Shown one piece after another: positions 1-8,698 of a DNA stretch of 64,000 nt (its first letter is position 1; every line of letters starts with the position of its first letter). This DNA is from Burkholderia thailandensis E264 (GTDB lineage Bacteria > Pseudomonadota > Gammaproteobacteria > Burkholderiales > Burkholderiaceae): contig NC_007650.1 in assembly GCF_000012365.1 (NCBI RefSeq), positions 372,001 through 436,000 of the forward strand. The letters are read 5' to 3'. The position numbers and the translations under genes are program-made. Below the pieces are notes generated by a model. The model was given only the letters and a program-made list of their open reading frames with translations. It ran no database searches and was not told the origin of the DNA.

Positions 1-2
1 CT

Positions 3-299
3 TCGCAAGAGATCGAGCGGGGCGCGCGGCATCCGCGCGGGCGCGCCGATTGGCCGAAGGTCGGGATTCTCGCGCAACGCTCGAAAGGGCGTCCGAACCT
101 GATCGGCGTGTCCCGCTGCCAGTTGCTGTCGGTCGAAGGCCGAACCTTGCGCGTGAGGGGGCTCGATGCCGTCGACGGCACCCCCGTGCTGGACATCAAG
201 CCGTACCTGGAGGAGTTCGGGCCGATCGGAAGGGTCAGCCAGCCAGCCTGGAGTCACGAGGTCATGAAGGACTACTACATCCTGCAACCTTCCGAGTGA
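3..299 (+). CDS. TrmO/TsaA-like SAM-dependent methyltransferase, C-terminal part
   Basis: The reading frame is open from the left edge and ends at TGA 297-299, so only the C-terminal 98 residues are present and the start lies outside the window. The visible motifs GRPNLIG and DGTPVLDIKPY are hallmarks of the TsaA/YaeB (TrmO) beta-barrel family, whose characterised members methylate N6 of t6A37 in tRNA using S-adenosylmethionine. Because it sits 37 bp upstream of a run of same-strand genes that look like a specialised-metabolite cluster, it may instead be a pathway-dedicated homologue acting on a small molecule; that is inference. Family assignment is fairly sure, substrate is not. Confidence 0.8.
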   Translation, partial: SQEIERGARHPRGRADWPKVGILAQRSKGRPNLIGVSRCQLLSVEGRTLRVRGLDAVDGTPVLDIKPYLEEFGPIGRVSQPAWSHEVMKDYYILQPSE

Positions 300-336
300 G
301 GGAGACGGTCGCCGCGGCGGCCGCCCGAAAATCGCC

Positions 337-1170
337 ATGCGCCCACAACCTGACAGAGTCATTCCGGTTCGCCGGGTTCGACCGCGTTTCGACGACGTCG
401 AAGGCCGCCTGTGGTTCGGCGGCGATCGGTTCCGCACGGCGCTGTTCAACGCGTACACGATGCTGCTGTGCGACGAGTTCGAGTTCGTCGCCATCGCGCG
501 CGATTACCTTCCCGCGATACGCGACGAGCATCTGCGGCGCCAGCTCAAATCATGGCTGGGGCAGGAAGCCGCGCACGGCGTCCAGCACCGGAAGGCCTGC
601 GATTACCTGGATCGCGTCGGCCTGCGGTACCGCGGCTTTCACAAGGTCGAGAACTTTCTCGTATTCCGGTTCCTGTTTCCGCTGCTCGGACGGAAGCTGC
701 GCATCGCGCTGATCGCGGCGCTCGAGCATATCAATACGCTGATGGGCGAGATGTGCCTGCGCCGGCCGGATTACTTCGCGCGGGCGAACCGCGAACTCGG
801 GCTGCTGCTGAGCTGGCATTTCGCCGAGGAAATCGAACATCGCGCCGTGATTCACGACGTCGCGGACGCGGCCGGCGTGGGCTACGTCACCCGGATCACC
901 GTCGGCGCCTTCGCGTTCGCGCTCTACAGCGGAGTGCTGTTCGCGACCACTTTCTGGTTCGCCGCCCAGTCTTCGGATCTGTTGCGGCCATCCACGTATG
1001 TCCAGTGGTTTCGCTTCATGTTTGTCGACGAGCGCTTCGCACAGTTCATGCTTGCGTACGCTCGGGCATACCTGTCGCCGCATTTTCATCCGCTGAAGCG
1101 CGATTCCGACCATTTCGCCGAGGCGGTGTTCCGACGCCTGGCGCCGGCGAGAACGGTCGCAGGCGGATGA
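337..1170 (+). CDS. Ferritin-like predicted metal-dependent hydrolase (PF10118 type)
   Basis: This 277-residue protein carries three clustered Glu/His motifs expected of the PF10118 metal-dependent hydrolase family, a helical ferritin-like fold: QEAAHGVQH at residues 76-84, EHINTLMGE at 130-138, and HFAEEIEHRAVIHD at 161-174. These would bind a di-metal site. A hydrophobic stretch around residues 189-205 may be a membrane-associated helix. No member of the family has a well-established reaction, so substrate is unknown. It lies between a TrmO-like gene and a MoaD-like gene on the same strand, suggesting co-expression. The ATG at 337 has only a weak ribosome-binding site, so a nearby alternative start is possible. 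Confidence 0.75.
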   Translation: MRPQPDRVIPVRRVRPRFDDVEGRLWFGGDRFRTALFNAYTMLLCDEFEFVAIARDYLPAIRDEHLRRQLKSWLGQEAAHGVQHRKACDYLDRVGLRYRGFHKVENFLVFRFLFPLLGRKLRIALIAALEHINTLMGEMCLRRPDYFARANRELGLLLSWHFAEEIEHRAVIHDVADAAGVGYVTRITVGAFAFALYSGVLFATTFWFAAQSSDLLRPSTYVQWFRFMFVDERFAQFMLAYARAYLSPHFHPLKRDSDHFAEAVFRRLAPARTVAGG

Positions 1171-1240
1171 GCAAGCACATCGGCGCCGTTTTGCATCGCT
1201 TCGCCGTCGTTCGAGCATGACCCCATCCGGAGGACTCGCC

Positions 1241-1507
1241 ATGAATATCGTCTTGTCAGGTGTGCTGCAGAAATACGCGCAATATCAGCGCGAGCACTCG
1301 CTGGCCGCGGAAACGGTTCAGGAGGCCATCCAGTTGCTGGTGGGACGATTCCCCGCGATGGGCAACGTGCTGCTGGATTCGGCCGGTCATCCGCGCAAGG
1401 TGCATCGCATGTTTCTGAACGGCCATCAGATTTCGCCCGAACAAGTCGGCCAATGCGTGAAGCAGGAAGACAGGCTGGAGATTCTGACCGCGATCGCGGG
1501 AGGTTGA
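1241..1507 (+). CDS. MoaD/ThiS-like beta-grasp protein with C-terminal Gly-Gly
   Basis: The ATG at 1241 is preceded by a strong GGAGG, so I prefer it to an upstream in-frame start. The 88-residue product matches MoaD/ThiS sulfur carriers in size and ends in AIAGG, the exposed di-glycine tail that is adenylated and thiocarboxylated in sulfur carriers. The pattern of hydrophobic strands and the segment FLNGHQI in the middle fit a beta-grasp fold. No E1-like MoeB/ThiF gene is visible nearby. It lies in a tight run: the next gene starts 5 bp after its stop. In specialised-metabolite clusters such carriers donate sulfur to thio-containing products; whether that applies here is inference. Confidence 0.7.
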   Translation: MNIVLSGVLQKYAQYQREHSLAAETVQEAIQLLVGRFPAMGNVLLDSAGHPRKVHRMFLNGHQISPEQVGQCVKQEDRLEILTAIAGG

Positions 1508-1512
1508 CGCGC

Positions 1513-2748
1513 ATGCTCGCTCCTCAATTGGACGTGATCGCGCCGGGTGGGCCTGTGTTGCGGCACGCGGACGGGCTCTTCGAGCTGCCGCCGCCCGAGG
1601 ACGCGACGCGCGACGCGACGAGCCGCTGGGTCGACCGGTTCGCAGGCGATCTGCTCGACAAGGTGTCGCACGAGGCCGCGCAACTGGACCGGGCCGGCGC
1701 GACGCTCCGGCGCGAGGTGATGACCGAGGCGGCCCGCTGCGGATTGCTCGGAGCGTCGCTGCCGCGTCGCGTCGGCGGCCTCGGCATGTCGCTGCTGGGT
1801 TGGGGGCACGCGCTCGAGCGCGTGGGTTATCTGTGCGACGACGCTTCGTTCGCGCTGAACGTCAGCCTGTTTCAGTCCGTGGCCAACATGCTCGCCGCGA
1901 GCGGCAACGCCGTGCTGATCGAGCGCTATGTCGCGCCCGTGTGCACCGGAGAGCGGCTCGTCGCGTTCGCCTACACGGAAGAGGCGGATGCGTTCAGCAT
2001 GAAGAGCACGCTGCGCGCGCATCGCGGCGACTACGTGGTGAACGGCGCCAAGGTCATGGTGACGGCCGGTGCGATGGCCGACAGCTACATGACGTATGTG
2101 ATGAACGAGGCCACCGACGACATGGCGGTCGCGATGATCGACCGGGATGCGCCGGGCGTGCACGTGCAGCCGATCGAGACGATGGGCCTGCGCGCGAGCG
2201 GCCTCGCCGCAGTTCGCTTCGATTCCGTGCGCGTGCCGAAGGAGCAGTTGCTGCTCGCGGAGAACGGCCTGGACCACGTGCAGAATTTTCTGAATCCGCG
2301 CCGCGGCATTCTGTGTTGCGCGCCAATCGGGCGCATGCAGCGTATCGTGGACGAGTGCGTGAAGATGTTGTCGGAGACGGTCCGGCACGGCGCGCCGCTG
2401 ACGAGCATGCAACTGATTCAGGCCCGGCTCGGCCGGATGCAGATGAAGGTCCACATTTCGAAGGCGCTCGTCGATCCCGCGCTGGACTGGCTGGACCAGA
2501 ACGCGACGAACAATCATCTCGAGGAGATCGTGTCGGCGGCCAAGCACGAGATCACCGAGCATGCGATTGCCGTCGCGCTCGACTCCATTCGGCTCACCGG
2601 CGCGCGCGGCTACGCGCATGCGAACCAGTTCGAGCGGTATCTTCGCGATTTCTGCGGATTGATCTCCGGCGCCGGTTCGCAGGACGTGCTGGAGGTCAAC
2701 ATGGGCTTGCTTGCGGTCGCCCGCGCGGCGGGCCGGACGACGGGATGA
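1513..2748 (+). CDS. Acyl-CoA dehydrogenase-like flavoprotein
   Basis: This protein of 411 residues has the acyl-CoA dehydrogenase layout: N-terminal helical domain, a central FAD-binding beta domain (FAYTEEADAFS, then VNGAKVMVTAGAMADS) and a C-terminal four-helix domain with RLTGARGYA. The start at ATG 1513, 5 bp after the MoaD-like stop and preceded by GGGAGG, is chosen over an upstream start inside that gene. Where short-chain enzymes carry the catalytic Glu in a YEGT-like motif, this one reads ISGAGSQDV, so the usual base seems missing at that position. It may oxidise a carrier-bound acyl group, or act as a flavin oxygenase. The next gene starts 3 bp downstream, indicating an operon. Confidence 0.8.
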   Translation: MLAPQLDVIAPGGPVLRHADGLFELPPPEDATRDATSRWVDRFAGDLLDKVSHEAAQLDRAGATLRREVMTEAARCGLLGASLPRRVGGLGMSLLGWGHALERVGYLCDDASFALNVSLFQSVANMLAASGNAVLIERYVAPVCTGERLVAFAYTEEADAFSMKSTLRAHRGDYVVNGAKVMVTAGAMADSYMTYVMNEATDDMAVAMIDRDAPGVHVQPIETMGLRASGLAAVRFDSVRVPKEQLLLAENGLDHVQNFLNPRRGILCCAPIGRMQRIVDECVKMLSETVRHGAPLTSMQLIQARLGRMQMKVHISKALVDPALDWLDQNATNNHLEEIVSAAKHEITEHAIAVALDSIRLTGARGYAHANQFERYLRDFCGLISGAGSQDVLEVNMGLLAVARAAGRTTG

Positions 2749-2751
2749 AAA

Positions 2752-3582
2752 ATGGCGCGCTATTCCACCCTGCAGGTTCTCAACGATACGAGTCTCTTCG
2801 ATTCCCGCCAGTTGCTGCCGCGAAGCGTGCTGGCGTGCACGATGAGAGTTTGGGCGCAGTGGCTGAAGGATCACCTTCGTCCTTTTCCGAAACTGATCCG
2901 GGAATTCGGATTCGGCGTTGTCGTCGTGCGGCAGAGCATCCGTTACGAACGGCCCTTCAGTTTCTTCTCGGCCGACGAGTTCCTGGTGCATTGCACGATA
3001 TCGGTGCGCCAGAAGCGTCACTTGCTGCTTGGCGACGTCCAGTTCATGAACGGCGACGAGCGCTTCGCGCATCTGCAGTGCGCGATGCGGCCGCTCGCGA
3101 TCGAGCGCGGCAGCGACCTGGGCGCGATGCCGGCTCGCGTCGAGGGGGCGGTGCTGGACATGTTCCTCCCCGACGAGATCTCGAATGACGCAGTGGAGCG
3201 GCCGCTGCGCAAGACACTGGGTGCGTTGTCGGCGGCATCGGCGATCGCCACGGCGACGCGCGCGATCCGGATCTGCCGGCACGATTCCGAAGCGGCGGAC
3301 CAGTGGTCATACATAGAAGTCGTCGCGAATGCCGCGAGCGCCCGCGAGGCGATGATCCTCGAGGCAGCGCCCGCGCAACGCAGTGAGTTGCAGGCCGGGC
3401 TGGCCGCTCCCCTCGGCGGCATCGAGATCGAGATCGACCGGCCGCTGTTTCTGTTCGATTCCGCCGAAATCCATTCGACCGCCTATCGAATCGGAGACTG
3501 CCTCACGTTCGTGCATGTCTATCGATCGAGCGTCGGGGGCAGCCACGAACACGCGACGGTCGTCGAGCGATTTGCGATCTGA
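2752..3582 (+). CDS. Hotdog-like protein of a putative biosynthetic cluster
   Basis: This 276-residue protein has two halves of similar layout (roughly residues 10-115 and 150-275), each with a helix followed by several strands, which suggests a double hotdog fold such as that of LnmK/Pnap_2097-type or AfsA-type biosynthetic enzymes and thioesterases. The stretch YERPFSFFSADEFLVH followed by strands is the most hotdog-like part. I cannot name the exact family; acyltransferase, decarboxylase, dehydratase or thioesterase are all possible. It is the last gene of the + strand run that includes the MoaD-like and dehydrogenase genes, with a 3-bp gap from the latter, so a shared pathway is likely. 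Confidence 0.45.
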   Translation: MARYSTLQVLNDTSLFDSRQLLPRSVLACTMRVWAQWLKDHLRPFPKLIREFGFGVVVVRQSIRYERPFSFFSADEFLVHCTISVRQKRHLLLGDVQFMNGDERFAHLQCAMRPLAIERGSDLGAMPARVEGAVLDMFLPDEISNDAVERPLRKTLGALSAASAIATATRAIRICRHDSEAADQWSYIEVVANAASAREAMILEAAPAQRSELQAGLAAPLGGIEIEIDRPLFLFDSAEIHSTAYRIGDCLTFVHVYRSSVGGSHEHATVVERFAI

Positions 3583-3905
3583 TCGCCGATCCGCCGGTGC
3601 GGAGACGGCGAGCACGGCAGAGGGCGATTGCCGGAAAAAGGCGTTTCGAGATCACAAGAAAACTCAGATGCGCCACGCTCGCGAGCCGGACAATCGTCTC
3701 CGTTGAGTCATCGCTCGCGTACCGCCGAATGCCGGCGTTGCCCGGCACTTGCCGATGTCCTGTTGACCAGTCGACATCATTGCCTCGTTCTCGCGTGCGT
3801 TCTTCCCATCGCGGGCATCCCGAGCGCCGCCGCCGAACCCTTTCGCGGCGCTCTCTCGACTATGCTTCAAACATGTCTCGCAACGTCCCGACGAAAGGAG
3901 GCGCG
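3583..3905. other. Intergenic region between metabolite-like cluster and FGGY kinase
   Basis: This 323-bp stretch separates two same-strand genes. I see no convincing gene and no clear hairpin with a T-tract. It probably contains the promoter of the downstream kinase, whose ribosome-binding site AAAGGAGG lies at its right edge (about 3894-3902). Confidence 0.4.
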
Positions 3906-5522
3906 ATGGCCGAACCCGGACCCTGCGTGCTGGCGATCGATCTCGGCACGAGCGGCCCGAAGGCCGCCGTCGTTTCGCTCGACGGGCGCGTCGTCGCGGC
4001 GGCGCGCGATGCGGTTGCGATGCTGCGCGTGCCGGGCGGCGGCGTCGAGCAGGACCCGCTCGATGTCTGGCGCGCGGTCAGGCATGCATGCGGCGTCGCG
4101 CTGCATGCGGCGGGCGTCGCGCCGCGCGGCGTGCTCGCGGTTGCGTGCAGCAGCCAGTATTCGTCGATCGTGCCCGTCGGCGCCGACGGCGCGCCCGTCG
4201 CGAACATGATGCTCTGGCTCGACCGGCGCGGCGCGCCGCGCGCGGTGCGCGACATCGCGGGTTGTCCGGCGCCGGCCGATTCGCTGCTGCGGCAGTGGCG
4301 CTGGCTGCGCGTGCATGGGCTGCCGCCCGTCGAAGGCGGCATTTCGCTCACGCACATGCGTTATCTGAAGTACGCGAAGCCCGACGTCTACGCACGCACC
4401 GCGGCGTTTCTCGAGCCGATGGACTATCTGAACCTGCGCTTCACCGGACGCATGTGCGCGAATCAATGCACGGCGTTCATGTCGCTCGCGGTCGACAACC
4501 GCCACCTGAACGCGACGCGCTACGATCCGCGGCTGGTTCGCTATTCGCGCATCGACCCGGACAAACTGCCCGAGCTGCTGCCCGTCGATGCGATCGTCGG
4601 CCGCGTGTTGCCCGACGTCGCCGACGAGCTTGGCCTGTCGCGCGACACGCCGGTGGTCGCGGGGCTGAACGACACGCAGGCGGGGGGCATCGGCGCGCAT
4701 GCGTTCGCGGGCGATCATGCGGCGCTGTCGATCGGCAGCTCGAGCGTGATGATCGCTCACGTGCGATTCAAGCGCACCGACATCCGCCATGCGATCCTCA
4801 GCATGCCGAGCCCGGTGCCGGACACGTATTTCGTGATGGCGGAGAACGGCGTCGGCGGCGCGGCGTTGAAGCACTTCATCGAGCAGCAGGTCTATGCGGA
4901 CGACCCGTTCGGCGCGCTGCCGCGCGACGATTGCTTCGCACGCCTGCAGAAGGCGATCGACGCGACGCCGCCCGGCAGCGGCGGGGTGATGTTCATGCCG
5001 TGGCTGGCGGGATCGCTCGCGCCGCGTGCGGATGCGTCGATGCGCGGCGGCTTCGTCAATCTCGGACTTGACGCGACGCGCAGCCATCTCGCGCGCGCGG
5101 TGCTCGAAGGCGTCGCGATGAACCTGCGCTGGTTGCGCGGCCCCGTCGAGGCATTCGTGAAGCGGCGCTTCTCGCACTTCGCGCTCTACGGCGGCGGCGC
5201 GGAATCGGATGCGTGGTCGCAGATCGTCGCGGACGTGCTGGGCGCGCCTGTTCACCGCATCGAGCAGCCGCAGTACACGACGTGCGTCGGCGTCGCGCTG
5301 CTTGCGTTCCAGCGGCTCGGTTTGCTCGGCTTCGACGACTTCGCGTCGCGCGTGCGGATACGCGGCGTTTGCGAGCCGAATCGCGCGAATGCGGACGTCT
5401 ATGCGGAGATGTCGGCGCAATTCGTCGAGGCGTTCACGCGCAACCGGCCGATTTTCAGGGCATTGCAGCGCAATCTGCGTGAACCGCGGGCATCGCCGGT
5501 TGCGGGGCGATCTCTCTTCTGA
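3906..5522 (+). CDS. FGGY-family carbohydrate kinase (xylulokinase-like)
   Basis: The ATG at 3906 follows a near-perfect AAAGGAGG, giving a protein of 538 residues, typical for FGGY sugar kinases. The N-terminal ATPase segment VLAIDLGTSGPKAAVV is the first phosphate-binding motif of the actin-like fold; GLNDTQAGGIGAH carries the catalytic Asp equivalent to that in xylulokinase and glycerol kinase; the C-terminal ALYGGGAESDAW is the adenosine-binding motif. It would phosphorylate a sugar or polyol with ATP in the cytoplasm; xylulose is only the default guess. It stands directly upstream of the S1P-lyase-like genes in the same orientation, so a role in sphingolipid-related metabolism is conceivable but unsupported. 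Confidence 0.85.
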   Translation: MAEPGPCVLAIDLGTSGPKAAVVSLDGRVVAAARDAVAMLRVPGGGVEQDPLDVWRAVRHACGVALHAAGVAPRGVLAVACSSQYSSIVPVGADGAPVANMMLWLDRRGAPRAVRDIAGCPAPADSLLRQWRWLRVHGLPPVEGGISLTHMRYLKYAKPDVYARTAAFLEPMDYLNLRFTGRMCANQCTAFMSLAVDNRHLNATRYDPRLVRYSRIDPDKLPELLPVDAIVGRVLPDVADELGLSRDTPVVAGLNDTQAGGIGAHAFAGDHAALSIGSSSVMIAHVRFKRTDIRHAILSMPSPVPDTYFVMAENGVGGAALKHFIEQQVYADDPFGALPRDDCFARLQKAIDATPPGSGGVMFMPWLAGSLAPRADASMRGGFVNLGLDATRSHLARAVLEGVAMNLRWLRGPVEAFVKRRFSHFALYGGGAESDAWSQIVADVLGAPVHRIEQPQYTTCVGVALLAFQRLGLLGFDDFASRVRIRGVCEPNRANADVYAEMSAQFVEAFTRNRPIFRALQRNLREPRASPVAGRSLF

Positions 5523-5856
5523 ACGGCGCGCGCGGCTCGCGAACGCCGGGTCTTGGGCGCGCGCGCGGCGCACGCGACGCCGCCTCGCCGTCACGGCGGC
5601 CGTTGCCGCATGGTGTCGAAACCGACGAGAACGATCGAGCGTTCGCGCAACGATGCGGCGCATTCTTCAATCCATCGATTTCGTATCGAAAAAAAAACAA
5701 TATCGATGAACGTCGATCGGATAATCGTCTGATATATTTTTCCGGCTTCGGCGATGCGTGTCGCCCGCGTCGTCGATCCCATGCAACCGCACCCGGCAAC
5801 ATTCGAACCCACACAGGCGCGCCGATCGACATCGGCACGACGAAGGAGAGAACGTC
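5523..5856. promoter_or_regulatory. AT-rich leader upstream of the first S1P lyase
   Basis: This 334-bp gap holds no recognisable gene. Its middle (about 5685-5745) is unusually AT-rich for this genome, with a run of nine A near 5689-5697 and a TATATTTTT stretch near 5732-5740. It probably contains the promoter of the lyase gene; exact boxes cannot be assigned. Confidence 0.4.
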
Positions 5857-7278
5857 ATGGATCTGGAGGAAGGCATCAGGCGGCTGTATCCGTATGCGGA
5901 GGAATTCGGCGTGACGCGAGGTTTTCCGGAACACGGGATGCCGCGCGACGCACTGCTCGCGCAATTGCGCTCGATGGCGGAGCGCGAGGACCGCAACTGG
6001 GAAAGCGGGCGTTGCTCGGGTGCGATGTATTCCGGCGATCGCGACCATCACGCGTGGCTGAACGAAGCGTATTCGATCTTCAGTCACGTGAACGCATTGC
6101 GGCGCGACATGTGCCCGAGCATGAACCGGATGGAAAGCGAGATCGTCGGCATGACGGTGGCGATGCTGCACGGCGAAGCCGTGGCCGCGCATCATCCCGG
6201 GCAGCGCGCGTGCGGAATGATTACCCTCGGCGGCACCGAGAGCATCCTTGGCGCGACGCTCGCGTATCGCGAGAAGGCGCGGGCCGAGCGCGGCATCGAT
6301 CGGCCGCGGATGATCTGGCCGGCGTCCGCGCATCCCGTGTTCCGCAAGGCCGCGCATCTGTTCGGCTTCGACGTGACCGTCGCGCCGGTCGATCCGGACA
6401 CGATGCAGGTCGACGCCGATTTCGTGCGCGATGCGATCGACGCGGATACGGTGATGCTCGTGGGCTCGGCGTGCAATTACCCGTACGGCACGGTCGATCC
6501 GATCGAGGCGCTGTCGGAGATCGCGGTCGAAAAGGAGGTGTGGCTGCACGTGGACGGCTGTCTGGGCGGCTGGATGCTGCCGTGGGGCGAGGAGCTGGGT
6601 TATCCGAACATTCCGGCATTCGATTTTCGCCTGCCTGGCGTCACGTCGATCTCGGCGGATACGCACAAGTTCGGCTACGGCCCGAAGGGCGGCTCGGTGC
6701 TCGCGTGGCGCGACGCGAGCTTTCGGCGCTATCAGTATTTTTTGATGACCGATTGGGTGGGCGGCGTCTATGGCTCACCTGGCCTGGCCGGCAGCCGCTC
6801 GGGCGGCCTGATCGCCGCGACGTGGGCGGCGCTGCGCGGCCTCGGGCGCGAAGGCTACCGCGCACGCGCAAGGGCGATTTTCGATACGGCGTTCGACATG
6901 CAGGCCGCGGTTCGCGCGATTCCGGAACTGCGCGTGCTCGGCAAGCCGACGTTCTGCTTCGCGTTCGCGTCGGACGCGTTCGACATCTATCACGTGAACG
7001 ATTTCATGCGGCAGCGCGGTTGGCGTCTCAACGGCTTGCGGCACCCCGACGCGCTGCAGATGTGCGTGACGGAGCCGCAGACGCGGCCGGGCGTCGCCGA
7101 CCAGTTTCGGCGCGATCTCGGCGCGGCGGTGGAGCATGCGCGACGCCATGCGCGGGAACGCCCGAAGACCAGCGGCATCTATGCGAGCGACGCGACGGGC
7201 GTCGACCTGAGCGACGACGCGCGGGCGAGGGCGTTCTTCACGCAGGTGATCGATCTGTTCACGGATTGCCCGCTTTAG
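5857..7278 (+). CDS. Sphingosine-1-phosphate lyase-like PLP enzyme, copy 1
   Basis: This fold-type I PLP enzyme of 473 residues resembles the two S1P lyases known in B. pseudomallei, which split sphingosine 1-phosphate into hexadecenal and phosphoethanolamine and are thought to perturb host lipid signalling. Visible features are SLGG-like LGGTESILGATLAYREKAR, the WLHVDGCLGGW motif carrying the cofactor-binding Asp, and SADTHKFGYGPKGG with the PLP Lys at residue 271. The start ATG 5857 follows AAGGAGAG; an upstream in-frame ATG lacks a site. There is no membrane anchor, unlike the eukaryotic enzyme. A paralogue of identical length lies at 8699-10120 with a central segment almost identical in DNA. 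Confidence 0.9.
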   Translation: MDLEEGIRRLYPYAEEFGVTRGFPEHGMPRDALLAQLRSMAEREDRNWESGRCSGAMYSGDRDHHAWLNEAYSIFSHVNALRRDMCPSMNRMESEIVGMTVAMLHGEAVAAHHPGQRACGMITLGGTESILGATLAYREKARAERGIDRPRMIWPASAHPVFRKAAHLFGFDVTVAPVDPDTMQVDADFVRDAIDADTVMLVGSACNYPYGTVDPIEALSEIAVEKEVWLHVDGCLGGWMLPWGEELGYPNIPAFDFRLPGVTSISADTHKFGYGPKGGSVLAWRDASFRRYQYFLMTDWVGGVYGSPGLAGSRSGGLIAATWAALRGLGREGYRARARAIFDTAFDMQAAVRAIPELRVLGKPTFCFAFASDAFDIYHVNDFMRQRGWRLNGLRHPDALQMCVTEPQTRPGVADQFRRDLGAAVEHARRHARERPKTSGIYASDATGVDLSDDARARAFFTQVIDLFTDCPL

Positions 7279-7614
7279 CCGGCAATGCAGCGGCTGCCGT
7301 GTCGCGCATCGCATTCGCGGCGCGGCGGCCGGCATCGTCTTCGAGCGCTTCGGATTGCGCTTTGGTCTGCGCTTCGCGGCGCGACGCGCAGCCGACGTCG
7401 GTGTCATCGAGACCGGGGGCGGCACGAACGCGCGAACGTTCGTTTCCCTGTCGATCTGCGGCTGCCGCGGTGCATGTTCGTCCGGCGGGAATCGCTTCGC
7501 GGCCGTTCGCGATGCTCCTTCGGTTGCCGGTACGCAGCGCTCGCCGGAAGGCTCGCGCCAGCGAGGCCGTGGCCCGCGCGCCCGCGCGGCGCGGGACGCG
7601 CAACGGCCTGCCGC
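7279..7614. other. Convergent intergenic region
   Basis: This 336-bp space lies between the convergent stop codons of the first lyase and the lectin gene. I see no convincing gene. An inverted repeat ACGAAC/GTTCGT at about 7424-7443 followed by TTTCCC is a weak candidate terminator. Confidence 0.35.
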
Positions 7615-8514
7615 TCAACCAGGCGCGTAGCACACGAGCCAGTCCCTGACGTAATAGCACTTCCAGCTCGCGTTGATCGGCAGGTTCAGCGCAGGAGGCG
7701 GCGGCGTGGCGGGCTTCGGATCGTCCGGGCCGCTCGCGCGGCTCGACTGGTCAACGGACACCGGATACGGCACGTTCGCGACGATGCCGCCGTACTGCTT
7801 GCCGAGCACGAAGCCGACAGGCGTCACCAGCATGTAGGCGCCCGGATTGCCCGACGTTCCCGTCGACCAGACCGGCCCTCCCTTGTTGTACACGACGAGA
7901 TTGCCGTCGGGCTGCATCGCGACGCTGTCCGCCGCGAAGCTCTTGTTCCACAGGTAATGGGTGACGTTGTTGAAGACCTGCAGCGATTGGTATCCGTTGA
8001 GCACCGGGAAGTTCAGGCCGAACGGATAGCCGGCGACTGTCGTGAGCGCGCCGCTGTTCGGCGTGATCGATGCGAACGGCCAGGTGAACGAAGGATAGCC
8101 GCCCTGCGGCGGATAGATCGCGACGACGCCGAAATCCTCGACGACGGCATACGAGCCCGGAATCGGCGCGGGGCCGAAATACCAGTTGCTCCAGACGACG
8201 TCGTTGCCCGCGTAGAACACGAGCCGGCCGTCGGTCTGCATCACGAGCCGGTCGCCTTTGCCGACGTAGAGCGCGCCCTCGGGCTTCGTTCCGTAGATTT
8301 GCGACATCGAACTTGCGCCCCACGCCTGCGTCGGGAACTTGTAGTGGAAATAGAGCTTGCCGGTTGCCGCGTCGATGCCGAATGCGAAATTGCCATTGTT
8401 CGATATCACGTATTGTCCCGCCACCAGCGTGCCGCCCGATGGAATGATCGCCCCCGCCATTGCGGACATCGACGAAAACAGCATCAACAAGAGCGCCAAT
8501 GCGTATTTCTTCAT
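7615..8514 (-). CDS. Secreted bulb-type (B-lectin) mannose-binding-like protein
   Basis: The 299-residue product begins with a clear signal peptide (MKKYALALLLMLFSSMSAMA) and contains repeats of the B-lectin beta-prism II fold: MQTDGRLVFY and MQPDGNLVVYN match the carbohydrate-binding QxDxNxVxY pattern, the first copy imperfectly. A Pro-rich linker near residue 265 leads to a short C-terminal tail with two Cys (KCYYVRDWLVCYAPG) that may form a disulfide. It would be exported and bind mannose-type glycans. It is encoded on the opposite strand between two S1P-lyase paralogues, divergent from the second copy, so both could share the AT-rich 184-bp promoter region. Confidence 0.85.
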   Translation of the reverse strand: MKKYALALLLMLFSSMSAMAGAIIPSGGTLVAGQYVISNNGNFAFGIDAATGKLYFHYKFPTQAWGASSMSQIYGTKPEGALYVGKGDRLVMQTDGRLVFYAGNDVVWSNWYFGPAPIPGSYAVVEDFGVVAIYPPQGGYPSFTWPFASITPNSGALTTVAGYPFGLNFPVLNGYQSLQVFNNVTHYLWNKSFAADSVAMQPDGNLVVYNKGGPVWSTGTSGNPGAYMLVTPVGFVLGKQYGGIVANVPYPVSVDQSSRASGPDDPKPATPPPPALNLPINASWKCYYVRDWLVCYAPG

Positions 8515-8698
8515 GGGATGTTCCTGTTTTTTATTAGGATGTCGTTCTAATCATAGTGTGGACAAAAGGAACGTCCAGGGAATTTTTAATGTGTTAATTA
8601 GGCAGCCTTAAATCGATCGGCGAGGCCGGACCATCGGACGCGCCGTGGACATCGGCGCGTGTCCGCCCGCCGATGCCCGCCTCGAACAGGAGGGTCTC
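8515..8698. promoter_or_regulatory. AT-rich divergent promoter region lectin/S1P lyase 2
   Basis: This 184-bp gap between the divergent lectin and lyase genes is strikingly AT-rich in its first 90 bp, with TTTTTATTAGG near the lectin start and TTTTTAATGTGTTAATTAGG near 8582-8601. It is the only place for promoters of both genes. Individual elements cannot be assigned with certainty. Confidence 0.5.

Noticed and set aside
1426..3282. Long minus-strand open frame opposite the acyl-CoA-dehydrogenase-like gene
   Set aside because: It is the complement of well-recognised genes in a very GC-rich sequence; its translation is rich in Arg and His and shows no family pattern.
7279..7660. Minus-strand open frame of 133 codons between the lyase and lectin genes
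   Set aside because: Arg/Ala-rich translation, overlaps the lectin 3' end, no ribosome-binding site and no family.
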